Positions 24,940 through 33,039 of a DNA stretch of 64,000 nucleotides are shown one piece after another (within the stretch, counting starts at the first letter, position 1; each line of letters opens with the position of its first letter). The position numbers were made by a program, and so were the translations under genes. The stretch is from contig CAKOJJ010000001.1 in assembly GCA_934089275.1 (NCBI GenBank), forward strand, positions 62,001 through 126,000. The letters run 5' to 3'. The notes under the pieces were generated by a model, which did no database searches, was not told the origin of the DNA, and worked only from the letters and a program-made list of their open reading frames with translations. The DNA is from an uncultured Bacilli bacterium. GTDB lineage: Bacteria; Bacillota_I; Bacilli_A; RF39; UBA660.

Positions 24940-27900
24940 ATGTTAGAAATAAAAAATATTACAAAAATTTATAAGACATATGGTCTTGAACAAAAAGCTT
25001 TGGATAAAGTAAGTATAAATTTTAGAAAATCAGAATTTGTATCTATTTTAGGCCCAAGTGGAAGTGGTAAAACAACTCTTCTTAATATAATAGGAGGACT
25101 TGATAAATATACATCAGGAGATTTAGTTATAAATGGTGTGAGTACTAAAAAGTATAATGATCGTGACTGGGATACATATCGTAATCATAAGGTTGGTTTT
25201 GTTTTTCAAAGCTATAATTTGATTACTCATCAAACAGTTTTAAAAAACGTTGAGCTTGCACTTACTTTATCCGGTGTATCTAAAAAAGTTATAAGAGAAA
25301 AAGCTATTAAGGTTCTTGATGCTGTTGGTTTATCTAAACACATCAATAAAAAACCTAATCAATTATCCGGTGGTCAAATGCAAAGAGTTGCTATAGCACG
25401 TGCACTTGTTAATGATCCCGATATTATTTTAGCTGATGAACCAACAGGCGCATTGGATTCTGATACTTCTGTTCAAATAATGGAATTATTAAAAAATATC
25501 TCCAAAAATAAACTTGTTATTATGGTTACTCATAATCCAGAATTAGCCCAAAACTATTCTAGTAGAATTATTAATATTAAAGACGGTAAACTTTTAAGTG
25601 ATACAAATCCATATGATTATAAAAAAGAGGAAAAAGATAACCGAGTATTAAAGAAAACTAAAATGTCATTTTTTACAGCTTTAACGCTTTCATTTAATAA
25701 CTTAATGACTAAAAAAGGAAGAACTATACTTGTGTCCATTGCTGGCTCAATTGGTATAATCGGTATTGCTTTAATATTAGCTGTATCTACCGGATTTCAA
25801 AATTATGTTGATTCTATACAAGAAGATACTTTAACTTCATATCCACTTACTATTATGCAAGAATCTTCTGATATTACAAGCATTCTTTTGTCGATGAGAA
25901 GTGGTGAAAAAAGTAGTGAGTCAACTGACGAAGTAACTGAAGAACAATATATAACAAATATGTTATCAAGTGTAAGCACAAATGATTTAAAAAGTTTTAA
26001 ATCATATTTAGAAAAAAATATGAATGAAATAAAAGACGATGTAGCTAATATTCAATATTCTTACAGTGTTGATCCTAATATTTATACAATTGATGCAACT
26101 AAAAAACTTTCTAAAGTGAATCCAAGCAATCTATTTACATCGATGATGGGAGGTAATGCATTAATCTCGTCATATTCATCTATGGCAAGTGTTTATTCTA
26201 GTATGGTGGATGACATAAGTGAGGTAACTAAAGATTATGATGTTCTTGCTGGACATTGGCCAACAGCATATGATGAGATGGTAATCGTTTTATCAGAGAA
26301 GAATACTATATCTGATTTGTTAGTGTATTCTTTAGGTTTAAGAGATACAAGCGAATTATCTAAGATGGTTAATTCTATCATGAGTGGAGAAGAAGTTGAT
26401 ATTAACCATGATCCATTAAAGTTTTCTTATGAAGATTTAATGGGAGTTGATTTAAGATTAGTTCTTCCAACTGATACATATAAATACAATAAAAAATATG
26501 ATGTGTATGAAGATATGTCTGAAGATGAAACGTTCATGAAAAAAGTATATGAAAAAGCAACAAAATTAAAAATAGTTGGTGTTGTAAGTGCAAAAGAAGG
26601 AGTAACATCTACTTCTCTTAACCCAGGAGTTGTTTATACCAACGCTTTAATAGATTACATTATCAATCAAACAAAGAACACTGAAATTGTAAAAAAGCAA
26701 TTAAAAAATTCAGAAATTGATGTTTTTTCTGGAAATCGTTTTGATAAAGAAAACAACAAATATGATTTCTCATTTGAAGATTTAGTTAAAGTAGATGAAG
26801 AAAAGCTAAAAAATGCTTTTGGTGGTAAAATCGATTCCTCAGCAATTGAAAATAAAACTAAAAAAGCGATAAGTGAAATAGAAAGTTCTATAAGTGTTGA
26901 TACAACTCCAGCAAAAACTTTATTTGAAAGTAATTTAAAAACATTTATGAATGATGTTTTAAGTGTAGATTTCCAAGAGGATAAGATAGATGAACTTGTA
27001 AATAGTTACTTTAATAAAGAAGATGTTACATCCAAACTAAAGAATATGGAAAAAACATATTTAATACCAGTAGATACTTTAAAAAGTTCTTATAGTGCTT
27101 TAATAAAAGGTTTATTGAATGCATATTCTAGTGCATATAAAGTATATTTAAGCGGAGTAGGAAAAAACTTCGATGGAGAAGTATTAATAATAAATGATTT
27201 AAAAAATACGGTTATATCTTCTTATCTTGAAAGTGCATTAATCAATGAAACTGAAGAAAAATTTGCGAATCTAATGACTGAAGCTAAAGTTAAAAGTGAA
27301 GTCCTAACTAAAGTTGGAAATCTAACAACTGAGTTAGCTAACAGTTTTGCGTCCTCATTTAATATTGATGCAAGCAAAATCGCATCCGCTTTTACACTTA
27401 ATTTCAGTGAAGACGAACTTACTCGTGTTGTAAGTGCCATGATGAGTAAAACTGAAACAACTCAAAAAACAAATCTCATAAAGTTGGGCTATCAAGATAA
27501 AGAAGAACCAACATACATATCTTTTTATTTCAACAGTTTTGATGGAAAAGAACATTTCTTATCATTTATAGATGAATATAACAAAAAGAGTGATGAAGAT
27601 AAAAAAATAAATTATTCAGATACAACAGGTATTCTTATGTCTTCAGTAAAAACTATTGTAAATGCAGTAAGTTATGTATTGATAGCATTCGTTTCTATTT
27701 CTCTTGTTGTATCAAGCATCATGATAGGAGTAATAACTTACATTTCTGTTTATGAAAGAACAAAAGAAATTGGTATATTAAGAGCTATTGGAGCATCTAA
27801 AGGAAATATATCTTCAATATTCAATGCTGAAACATTTATTATTGGACTTTTATCGGGTCTTTTTGGAATAGGTATATCTTACGCATTTATTCCAATAATA

Positions 27901-28071
27901 AACTCGGTTATTCATCATTTTACAGGTAATATTCCACTTTCAGCAACATTAAATATAAATCATGCTCTTATATTAGTTGCTTTATCGATTATATTAACTT
28001 TAATCGGAGGACTTATACCAGCAAAATCAGCATCTAAAAAAGATCCAGTAGAAGCTTTAAGAAGTGAATAG
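24940..28071 (+). CDS. MacB-like ABC transporter, ATPase fused to permease with a very large external domain
   Basis: 1043 residues in one chain. Residues 1-220 are a LolD/MacB-type ATPase: Walker A GPSGSGKTT at 38-46, signature LSGGQ at 142-146, Walker B ILADEPTG ending near 170 and H-loop VTHNPE. A first membrane helix at about 262-285 is followed by some 600 external residues (about 290-900), then three helices (about 903-1035) forming the FtsX-like core, with YERTKEIGILRAIGASKGNI and GGLIPAKSASKKDPVEALR. Such type VII ABC machines act in mechanotransmission, lipoprotein handling or peptide/antibiotic resistance; which applies is not shown. It differs from E. coli MacB in its larger periplasm-equivalent domain. 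Confidence 0.85.
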   Translation: MLEIKNITKIYKTYGLEQKALDKVSINFRKSEFVSILGPSGSGKTTLLNIIGGLDKYTSGDLVINGVSTKKYNDRDWDTYRNHKVGFVFQSYNLITHQTVLKNVELALTLSGVSKKVIREKAIKVLDAVGLSKHINKKPNQLSGGQMQRVAIARALVNDPDIILADEPTGALDSDTSVQIMELLKNISKNKLVIMVTHNPELAQNYSSRIINIKDGKLLSDTNPYDYKKEEKDNRVLKKTKMSFFTALTLSFNNLMTKKGRTILVSIAGSIGIIGIALILAVSTGFQNYVDSIQEDTLTSYPLTIMQESSDITSILLSMRSGEKSSESTDEVTEEQYITNMLSSVSTNDLKSFKSYLEKNMNEIKDDVANIQYSYSVDPNIYTIDATKKLSKVNPSNLFTSMMGGNALISSYSSMASVYSSMVDDISEVTKDYDVLAGHWPTAYDEMVIVLSEKNTISDLLVYSLGLRDTSELSKMVNSIMSGEEVDINHDPLKFSYEDLMGVDLRLVLPTDTYKYNKKYDVYEDMSEDETFMKKVYEKATKLKIVGVVSAKEGVTSTSLNPGVVYTNALIDYIINQTKNTEIVKKQLKNSEIDVFSGNRFDKENNKYDFSFEDLVKVDEEKLKNAFGGKIDSSAIENKTKKAISEIESSISVDTTPAKTLFESNLKTFMNDVLSVDFQEDKIDELVNSYFNKEDVTSKLKNMEKTYLIPVDTLKSSYSALIKGLLNAYSSAYKVYLSGVGKNFDGEVLIINDLKNTVISSYLESALINETEEKFANLMTEAKVKSEVLTKVGNLTTELANSFASSFNIDASKIASAFTLNFSEDELTRVVSAMMSKTETTQKTNLIKLGYQDKEEPTYISFYFNSFDGKEHFLSFIDEYNKKSDEDKKINYSDTTGILMSSVKTIVNAVSYVLIAFVSISLVVSSIMIGVITYISVYERTKEIGILRAIGASKGNISSIFNAETFIIGLLSGLFGIGISYAFIPIINSVIHHFTGNIPLSATLNINHALILVALSIILTLIGGLIPAKSASKKDPVEALRSE

Positions 28072-28080
28072 GAGGTAAAT

Positions 28081-28128
28081 ATGCTAATATATAAAAAAAA
28101 CCAATCAAAAAACATCTTTTTCAAATAA
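28081..28128 (+). CDS. Possible 15-residue peptide after the ABC transporter
   Basis: A strong AGGAGG directly after the transporter stop is well spaced to an ATG opening a 15-codon ORF (MLIYKKNQSKNIFFK) that ends in the left arm of a terminator. The good ribosome site suggests real translation, perhaps as a leader or terminal microprotein; equally it may be a decayed gene remnant. No homologue is recognised. Confidence 0.35.
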   Translation: MLIYKKNQSKNIFFK

Positions 28129-28147
28129 CACAAAAGTGTTATTTTTT
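28124..28147 (+). terminator. Terminator of the ABC transporter unit
   Basis: AATAACAC-AAAA-GTGTTATT followed by a T-run. Confidence 0.75.
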
Positions 28148-28180
28148 CATGCATTTTCATATTATTTATTGGTGATATTT

Positions 28181-28414
28181 ATGTTTGATATAATACGTTC
28201 GTATTTTAAAGATGAAAAATATTATGTAGTTTTGTTCAATGATGGTATTTATATTAAAAACTATAATAACATTTTATCTTTAACCGAAAATGAGATACTC
28301 GTTAATATAAACGAATCTATTTACAAAATAAAAGGGAAACATTTTGTATTATCTAAAACTGTTGGTCATGAACTTGTTGTGAATGGGTGTATAGAAAGCA
28401 TAGATAAAATATGA
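28181..28414 (+). CDS. yqfC: YqfC/YabP-family protein
   Basis: 77 residues when started at 28181, behind GGTGAT; the in-frame extension to 28136 crosses the upstream terminator arm and is rejected. The pattern VVLFNDGIYIKNYNNILSLTENEILV...KIKGKHFVLSKTVGHELVVNGCIESI matches the YabP/YqfC family (beta-rich, ending L.v.G.I.si). In Bacillus yqfC is a sporulation gene of the mother cell and is followed by yqfD, exactly as here. It overlaps yqfD by 4 nt. Confidence 0.8.
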   Translation: MFDIIRSYFKDEKYYVVLFNDGIYIKNYNNILSLTENEILVNINESIYKIKGKHFVLSKTVGHELVVNGCIESIDKI

Positions 28415-29526
28415 TATTAATAAAAGTTAAAAACAATATTAAGTTATTTATTAAAAAATGTTTAAAAATGCAACTTAATTTATATAATATTAAATATTAT
28501 AAAGATTATATCACTTGTAAAATTGAAACAAATGATTTAAATGAAATAGTTAAAAAATGTTATTTTTCCGAAGTTGAGGTTCTTAAACATTACGGCAAGA
28601 ACGGACTAAAAAAACATTTTGTAAAATATAAGTTTGATTATTTTATTTTGATTTTTATTATTGTTTCTCTATATCTAATAAGTAATGTCATAGTTTCTGT
28701 GGATATTAAGCATGAAAACAAAAATTTAAGAAATGAAATTCAAAAAATACTTGAGGAGAAAAATATAAAACCATATACCATAGCTTTAAGTGTTGGAAAA
28801 TTAAATAAAATCAGTGATTCAATCGTCAGAGAAAACAATGATACTTTAGAATGGTTAAGTATATATCGAAGCGGAATGAAGTACATTGTTTCTTTTGAAG
28901 AAAGAATCATCAAAAATGAAGAAAAAGAAGATGGATTTTGTAATATAGTTGCATCTAAATCAGGGGTTATTAAAAAAGTAATAACATTCAATGGAGAAAA
29001 CATTGTAGAAAGAGATAAAGTTGTAAATAAAGGGGATATTTTAATAAGTGGAACTATCAAAAAAGATGAAGAAGTTAAGAAAAACGTCTGTGCAAGTGGA
29101 GATGTTCTTGCTGAAGTTTGGTATAAAGTAAATGTAAGTTATCCACTTAAGTATAAAACTGTTACTAAAACTAAGAAAAAACGTATTAATTTTAAATATA
29201 ATGATAACTATTTTTATAAAAAACATTATAAAAGTTATCAAGAAAAAATATTATTAAAACTTGGTTCATTTAAAATTATAAGAGAATATGAAACTAAGGA
29301 AGAAACTAAAAAATATACACATGATGAAGCGTTAAATAATGCCAAAGAAGCAATAAAATCAGAAATTTTAAAAAAAACTTCCCTCAATAGTCAAATTATT
29401 GATCAAAAAGTTTTGAAAGAAAGTGAATTTGATAGTAAAATAGAATTAGAGGTATTTGTAAGTGTTTTAGAAAATATTTCTAAACGTGAATACTTTGAGG
29501 AAAGTGATATAAATGATACCAACTAA
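28411..29526 (+). CDS. yqfD: YqfD-family sporulation-associated membrane protein
   Basis: 371 residues, the normal YqfD length. The N-terminal cytoplasmic part (about 1-75) precedes one or two membrane helices (about 76-96, FDYFILIFIIVSLYLISNVIV) and a large external domain with VASKSGVIKKVITFNGENIVERDKVVNKGDILISG, the hallmark of the family. Bacillus YqfD is a stage IV sporulation protein. Coupled to yqfC (ATGA overlap) and overlapping the VanZ-like gene by 14 nt. Its presence suggests an active or recently lost sporulation programme. Confidence 0.85.
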   Translation: MILIKVKNNIKLFIKKCLKMQLNLYNIKYYKDYITCKIETNDLNEIVKKCYFSEVEVLKHYGKNGLKKHFVKYKFDYFILIFIIVSLYLISNVIVSVDIKHENKNLRNEIQKILEEKNIKPYTIALSVGKLNKISDSIVRENNDTLEWLSIYRSGMKYIVSFEERIIKNEEKEDGFCNIVASKSGVIKKVITFNGENIVERDKVVNKGDILISGTIKKDEEVKKNVCASGDVLAEVWYKVNVSYPLKYKTVTKTKKKRINFKYNDNYFYKKHYKSYQEKILLKLGSFKIIREYETKEETKKYTHDEALNNAKEAIKSEILKKTSLNSQIIDQKVLKESEFDSKIELEVFVSVLENISKREYFEESDINDTN

Positions 29527-30130
29527 ACTTTATAGAATAATTGGCAGTACATTACCTATGATAATTCTTTTTTCTTTGGTTATGATTCTTTATCGAATTG
29601 TTTGCATTATAATGACAAAAGAAAAAATAAACGTCTTAAAAGAGTTAAAAATGCTTATCTATATTATTTATTGCTTTTTACTTTTTAGACTGGTTACTAC
29701 AACTGATTTTGAAAGTTATTCTAATAATTTTATTCCGTTTAAAGAGATTATGCGTTATAAATTAACAAGTGTTCTTTTTTATAGAAATGTTGTTGGTAAC
29801 ATTTTATTATTTTTACCCTTTGGGTTCTTAATTACTGATATGATTCATGATAAAACAAACAAACTCAATATTTTTATATCAACGTTTATTGTATTTATAA
29901 CATCTCTTTCAATAGAAGTGATACAAATGCATATTGGAAGAAGTTTTGATATTGATGATATCATTTTAAATGTAATTGGTGGTATAATTGGATTTGTTAT
30001 ATTTTGGATATACAACGGAATAAAGAAAAGATGCAATAATGATTCTTTAAATTTATTAGTTGCTTTTCTTTCATTTATTCTTTTCGTATTAGTAATGTTT
30101 TTAATAGTTTTAGTGGTGGTGAATTTTTAA
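29513..30130 (+). CDS. VanZ-like membrane protein
   Basis: 205 residues with five hydrophobic segments. The VanZ pattern is clear: RNVVGNILLFLPFGFLITDM, then SIEVIQMHIGRSFDIDDIILNVIGGIIGFVIFW with the conserved acidic DIDDIxxNxxGG. VanZ confers low-level teicoplanin resistance in enterococci, but most homologues have no known role. It sits between yqfD and ybeY, where phoH is found in Bacillus. GAGGAAAG within yqfD serves its ATG. Confidence 0.85.
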   Translation: MIPTKLYRIIGSTLPMIILFSLVMILYRIVCIIMTKEKINVLKELKMLIYIIYCFLLFRLVTTTDFESYSNNFIPFKEIMRYKLTSVLFYRNVVGNILLFLPFGFLITDMIHDKTNKLNIFISTFIVFITSLSIEVIQMHIGRSFDIDDIILNVIGGIIGFVIFWIYNGIKKRCNNDSLNLLVAFLSFILFVLVMFLIVLVVVNF

Positions 30131-30573
30131 TGAATAGTTTTGATATAATTGATGAATTTGGATATAAAGGTGATTATAGTTATTTAAATGAAGTGCTAAA
30201 TCATACTTTAGAAAAATCAAATATTAATAATGCTTGTTTTTCTATTATTTTTATAGATGATGAAAAAATGCATGAGATGAATTTAGAATATCGTGGAATA
30301 GATAGAACAACTGATGTTTTAAGTTTTGCTTTAGAGGATAATGATTTTATAGAATGTGAAATACGTAACTTAGGAGATGTTTTTATTTCTATTCCTAAAA
30401 TGCAAAGTCAAGCTGTTGAATATGGTCATTCAGAAAAAAGAGAACTTTCTTTTTTAAGTGTTCATGGACTTTTACATTTGCTTGGTTATGATCACACAAG
30501 AAGCAAAGAGGAAGAAAAAATTCAATTTGGACTTCAAGATGAAATATTAAATGATTTAAATATAGTTAAGTAG
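30130..30573 (+). CDS. ybeY: Endoribonuclease YbeY
   Basis: 147 residues. A single-strand-specific RNase of 16S rRNA 3' maturation and ribosome quality control. The zinc site HGLLHLLGYDH (HxxxHxxxxxH) is intact near residue 114, preceded by the family core YRGIDRTTDVLSFA and LGDVFISIPKMQSQA. Its start overlaps the last base of the VanZ-like gene. It precedes era, as in Bacillus, though cdd and dgkA, usual between them, are missing. Confidence 0.95.
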   Translation: MNSFDIIDEFGYKGDYSYLNEVLNHTLEKSNINNACFSIIFIDDEKMHEMNLEYRGIDRTTDVLSFALEDNDFIECEIRNLGDVFISIPKMQSQAVEYGHSEKRELSFLSVHGLLHLLGYDHTRSKEEEKIQFGLQDEILNDLNIVK

Positions 30574-30583
30574 GTGGTAGTAG

Positions 30584-31465
30584 GTGAAAAGTGGTTTTGT
30601 AAGTATTATAGGAAGACCAAATACAGGTAAAAGTACTTTAATAAATACAATTATAGATGAACATATAGCAATAGTTTCTAATGTTGCTGGAACAACTAGA
30701 AATACAATTCAAGGGGTATATCATGATGATGATACTCAAATTGTTTTTGTTGATACTCCAGGTATTCATAAAGCTCAAGATAAGTTAGGAAAACACTTAA
30801 ATAAGCAATCTTATGAATCTATGGATGATATTGACGCTATTTATTTTGTGGTAGATGCATCAAGTGGACTTGGTACGGGAGATAAATTTATAATAGAAGC
30901 TTTAAAACACACGAACGTACCTGTAATATTAGTCCTTAACAAAATCGATAGACTTACTAAAGAAGGTATAATAAATGCCATAAATGATTATAAAGATCTA
31001 TTTGATTTTGCTGATATAATACCGATAAGTGCTAAGAATAATGATAATGTTGATAGACTAATTAAATTAACTAAAAAATATTTAAAAGATGATATCAAAT
31101 ACTATGAGGATGATGTTATTACTAATAATGATAAATATTTTATGATATCTGAGCTTGTTCGTGAAAAAATTCTTAATTTAACTAATGAAGAAGTTCCTCA
31201 TTCAGTTACATGTGTTTTAACTAATTACAATGAAAAAGCCGATTCAGTTTATATCAACGTGGATATCATTGTTTCTAGAGATTCTTTAAAGAAAATAATT
31301 ATTGGTAAACAAGGAAGCATGCTTAAAACAATCGGAAGTGAAGCTCGTGCTGATATTGAAAAAATGTTAGGTAAAAGTGTTTATCTAGAATTATTTGTAA
31401 AAACAGTTAAAAACTGGAGAAATAAAGAAAAATATTTAGTAGAATTAGGTTTTGATGAACTCTAG
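30584..31465 (+). CDS. era: GTPase Era
   Basis: 293 residues. Era binds the 3' end of 16S rRNA during 30S assembly. G1 [9 protein letters not shown], G2-region TTRNTIQG, G3 DTPGIH, G4 NKIDRL and G5 ISAKNNDN are intact, and a C-terminal KH domain carries [40 protein letters not shown]-like sequence. GTG start 6 nt after AGGTGG. Followed by the tiny yqzL-like gene and recO. Confidence 0.96.
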   Translation: [293 protein letters not shown]

Positions 31466-31516
31466 TGAATAAAAAGCCAAAATTTACCTCAATATATAAG
31501 TAGAGAGGTGAATATA

Positions 31517-31597
31517 ATGGCTTACGATAAAAATTGGGAAAAATTTAAAAAAACTGGTAAGATTGAAGATTATTTAAAATTTAAGAAAGTGATGTAG
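31517..31597 (+). CDS. yqzL: YqzL-like microprotein, 26 residues
   Basis: A 26-codon ORF beginning MAYDKNWEKFKKTGKIEDYL with GAGAGGTGA 7 nt upstream, ending one base before recO. It matches the pattern of Bacillus YqzL (F.W..F..TG.id.YL.fK), a similarly tiny gene located between era and recO. It is below the usual ORF cut-off, and its position, ribosome site and W/F/TG/YL pattern support it. Function is unknown. Confidence 0.75.
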   Translation: MAYDKNWEKFKKTGKIEDYLKFKKVM

Positions 31598-31598
31598 T

Positions 31599-32327
31599 AT
31601 GTTAAAAAAAATAAGAGGAATAGTTGTAAGTGAAGTTCCTTATAAAGATTCCTCTAAAGTACTAAATATTTTATGTGAAGAAGGAGTTATAGGAGTTGTT
31701 TCCAAAGGATGTAAACGTATCAACAGCCCTTTAAGAATTATTTCTAATAAACTAACTTTAGGTGAATATGTTATCTATTATAACGAATCCAAACTATCCA
31801 CTTTAAAAGAAGGAAGTGTTATTGATAATTTTAATAATATCAAAAATGATTTAAATAAAATTTCTCATGCAACATATATTACTGATTTAGTAAATCAAGT
31901 GATGAAACAAAATGCTGATCCTACTGTTTTTTCTTTATATGTAAGTGCTTTGAAAAAGATTGATGAAGGAATAAACGAAACCGTTGTCATGAATATTTTA
32001 GAGATAAAACTTCTTGACTACCTGGGAGTTGGTATAAATCTAAATGGATGTGCTAAATGTGGAAGTACAAGAGAAATTGTAACAATTGATCCGGATGTTG
32101 GTGGCTATATTTGTAAAAATTGTTATACCAATGAAATCATTTATGACGAGCGTGTTAGAAAGATGCTTAGAATGTATTATTTAGTAGAAATAGATTCTAT
32201 AAAGGAACTAAAGATTAAAGATTATGTAATAGACTCTATAAACAAGTTTTTATCTGTTTACTATGACAGGTATACCGGTCTTTACATTAAAAGCAAAGAA
32301 TTTTTAGATAGAAATATTAAAATATAA
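31599..32327 (+). CDS. recO: DNA repair protein RecO
   Basis: 242 residues. RecO loads RecA on SSB-coated DNA with RecR. N-terminal OB fold (GIVVSEVPYKDSSKVLNILCEEGVIGVVSKGCKR), a helical middle, and a C-terminal zinc finger (CAKCGSTREIVTIDPDVGGYICKNC). A terminator follows. Located after era, as in Bacillus. Confidence 0.95.
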   Translation: MLKKIRGIVVSEVPYKDSSKVLNILCEEGVIGVVSKGCKRINSPLRIISNKLTLGEYVIYYNESKLSTLKEGSVIDNFNNIKNDLNKISHATYITDLVNQVMKQNADPTVFSLYVSALKKIDEGINETVVMNILEIKLLDYLGVGINLNGCAKCGSTREIVTIDPDVGGYICKNCYTNEIIYDERVRKMLRMYYLVEIDSIKELKIKDYVIDSINKFLSVYYDRYTGLYIKSKEFLDRNIKI

Positions 32328-32347
32328 GACTTATAAGTCTTTTTTTT
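32326..32347 (+). terminator. Terminator of the yqfC-recO gene cluster
   Basis: AAGACT-TAT-AAGTCT overlapping the recO stop, then eight T. Confidence 0.75.
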
Positions 32348-32385
32348 AATTTATAAATATAGTAAAATTATTGTAGGTGATTGTT

Positions 32386-33039
32386 ATGCATAAAGTTATC
32401 GCGATAGACGGTTACTCAGCAAGTGGAAAAGGAACTGTAGCTGATTTGCTTGTCGAAAAACTTGGATATTTAAGAGTTGATTCTGGAAAGTTTTATAGAA
32501 GTATCGCGTATATCGGTTTAAAAGAAAACATTGATTTTACTTCTGATGAAGCAATTATTAAACTAGCCGATAGCATTAATTTTGAGTATAAAGGCAATAG
32601 AATGTACGCTAACGGCGAAGATGTAACTGATAAACTTAAAACTAAAGAAATAGATACTTTAGTTATACGTGTATGCGAGGTTTATGAAGTACGACATATC
32701 GTCAATAAAAAAATTCGTGGTATTCGTGAATTTTATGATATAATAATCGACGGAAGAGACACAACTTCAGCGGTTTTTCCTGATGCAGATGTAAAAGTAT
32801 ATCTAACCGCTTCTTTTGAAACAAGAGTAAAAAGAAGATATGATGAATACATTAAAGCTGGTAAAAACATTACCATTGAGGAAGTCAGAGAAAACATTAA
32901 ATTTAGAGATCATTCTGATGATACTAGAGAAGAAGGAAGACTTATAATTGTTCCTGATGCTCTTGTAATTGATTCTACAAATTTAACAGCTTCAGAAGTT
33001 GTTGATATGATTATAAATAGAAAAGAGTGCGAGAAGTAA
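32386..33039 (+). CDS. cmk: Cytidylate kinase
   Basis: 217 residues. Phosphorylates CMP and dCMP with ATP. P-loop IDGYSASGKGTVADLL, then LGYLRVDSGKFYRSIAY, IDGRDTTSAVFPDADVKVYLTAS (where the family has GRDIGTVVFPDAxxK) and a lid with RVKRRYDE. Start at 32386 because AGGTGA (32375-32380) is 5 nt upstream; the GTG at 32377 lies within that site. It overlaps alaS by one base (TAATG), an unusual pairing that implies a cmk-alaS-mscL operon. Confidence 0.93.
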   Translation: MHKVIAIDGYSASGKGTVADLLVEKLGYLRVDSGKFYRSIAYIGLKENIDFTSDEAIIKLADSINFEYKGNRMYANGEDVTDKLKTKEIDTLVIRVCEVYEVRHIVNKKIRGIREFYDIIIDGRDTTSAVFPDADVKVYLTASFETRVKRRYDEYIKAGKNITIEEVRENIKFRDHSDDTREEGRLIIVPDALVIDSTNLTASEVVDMIINRKECEK

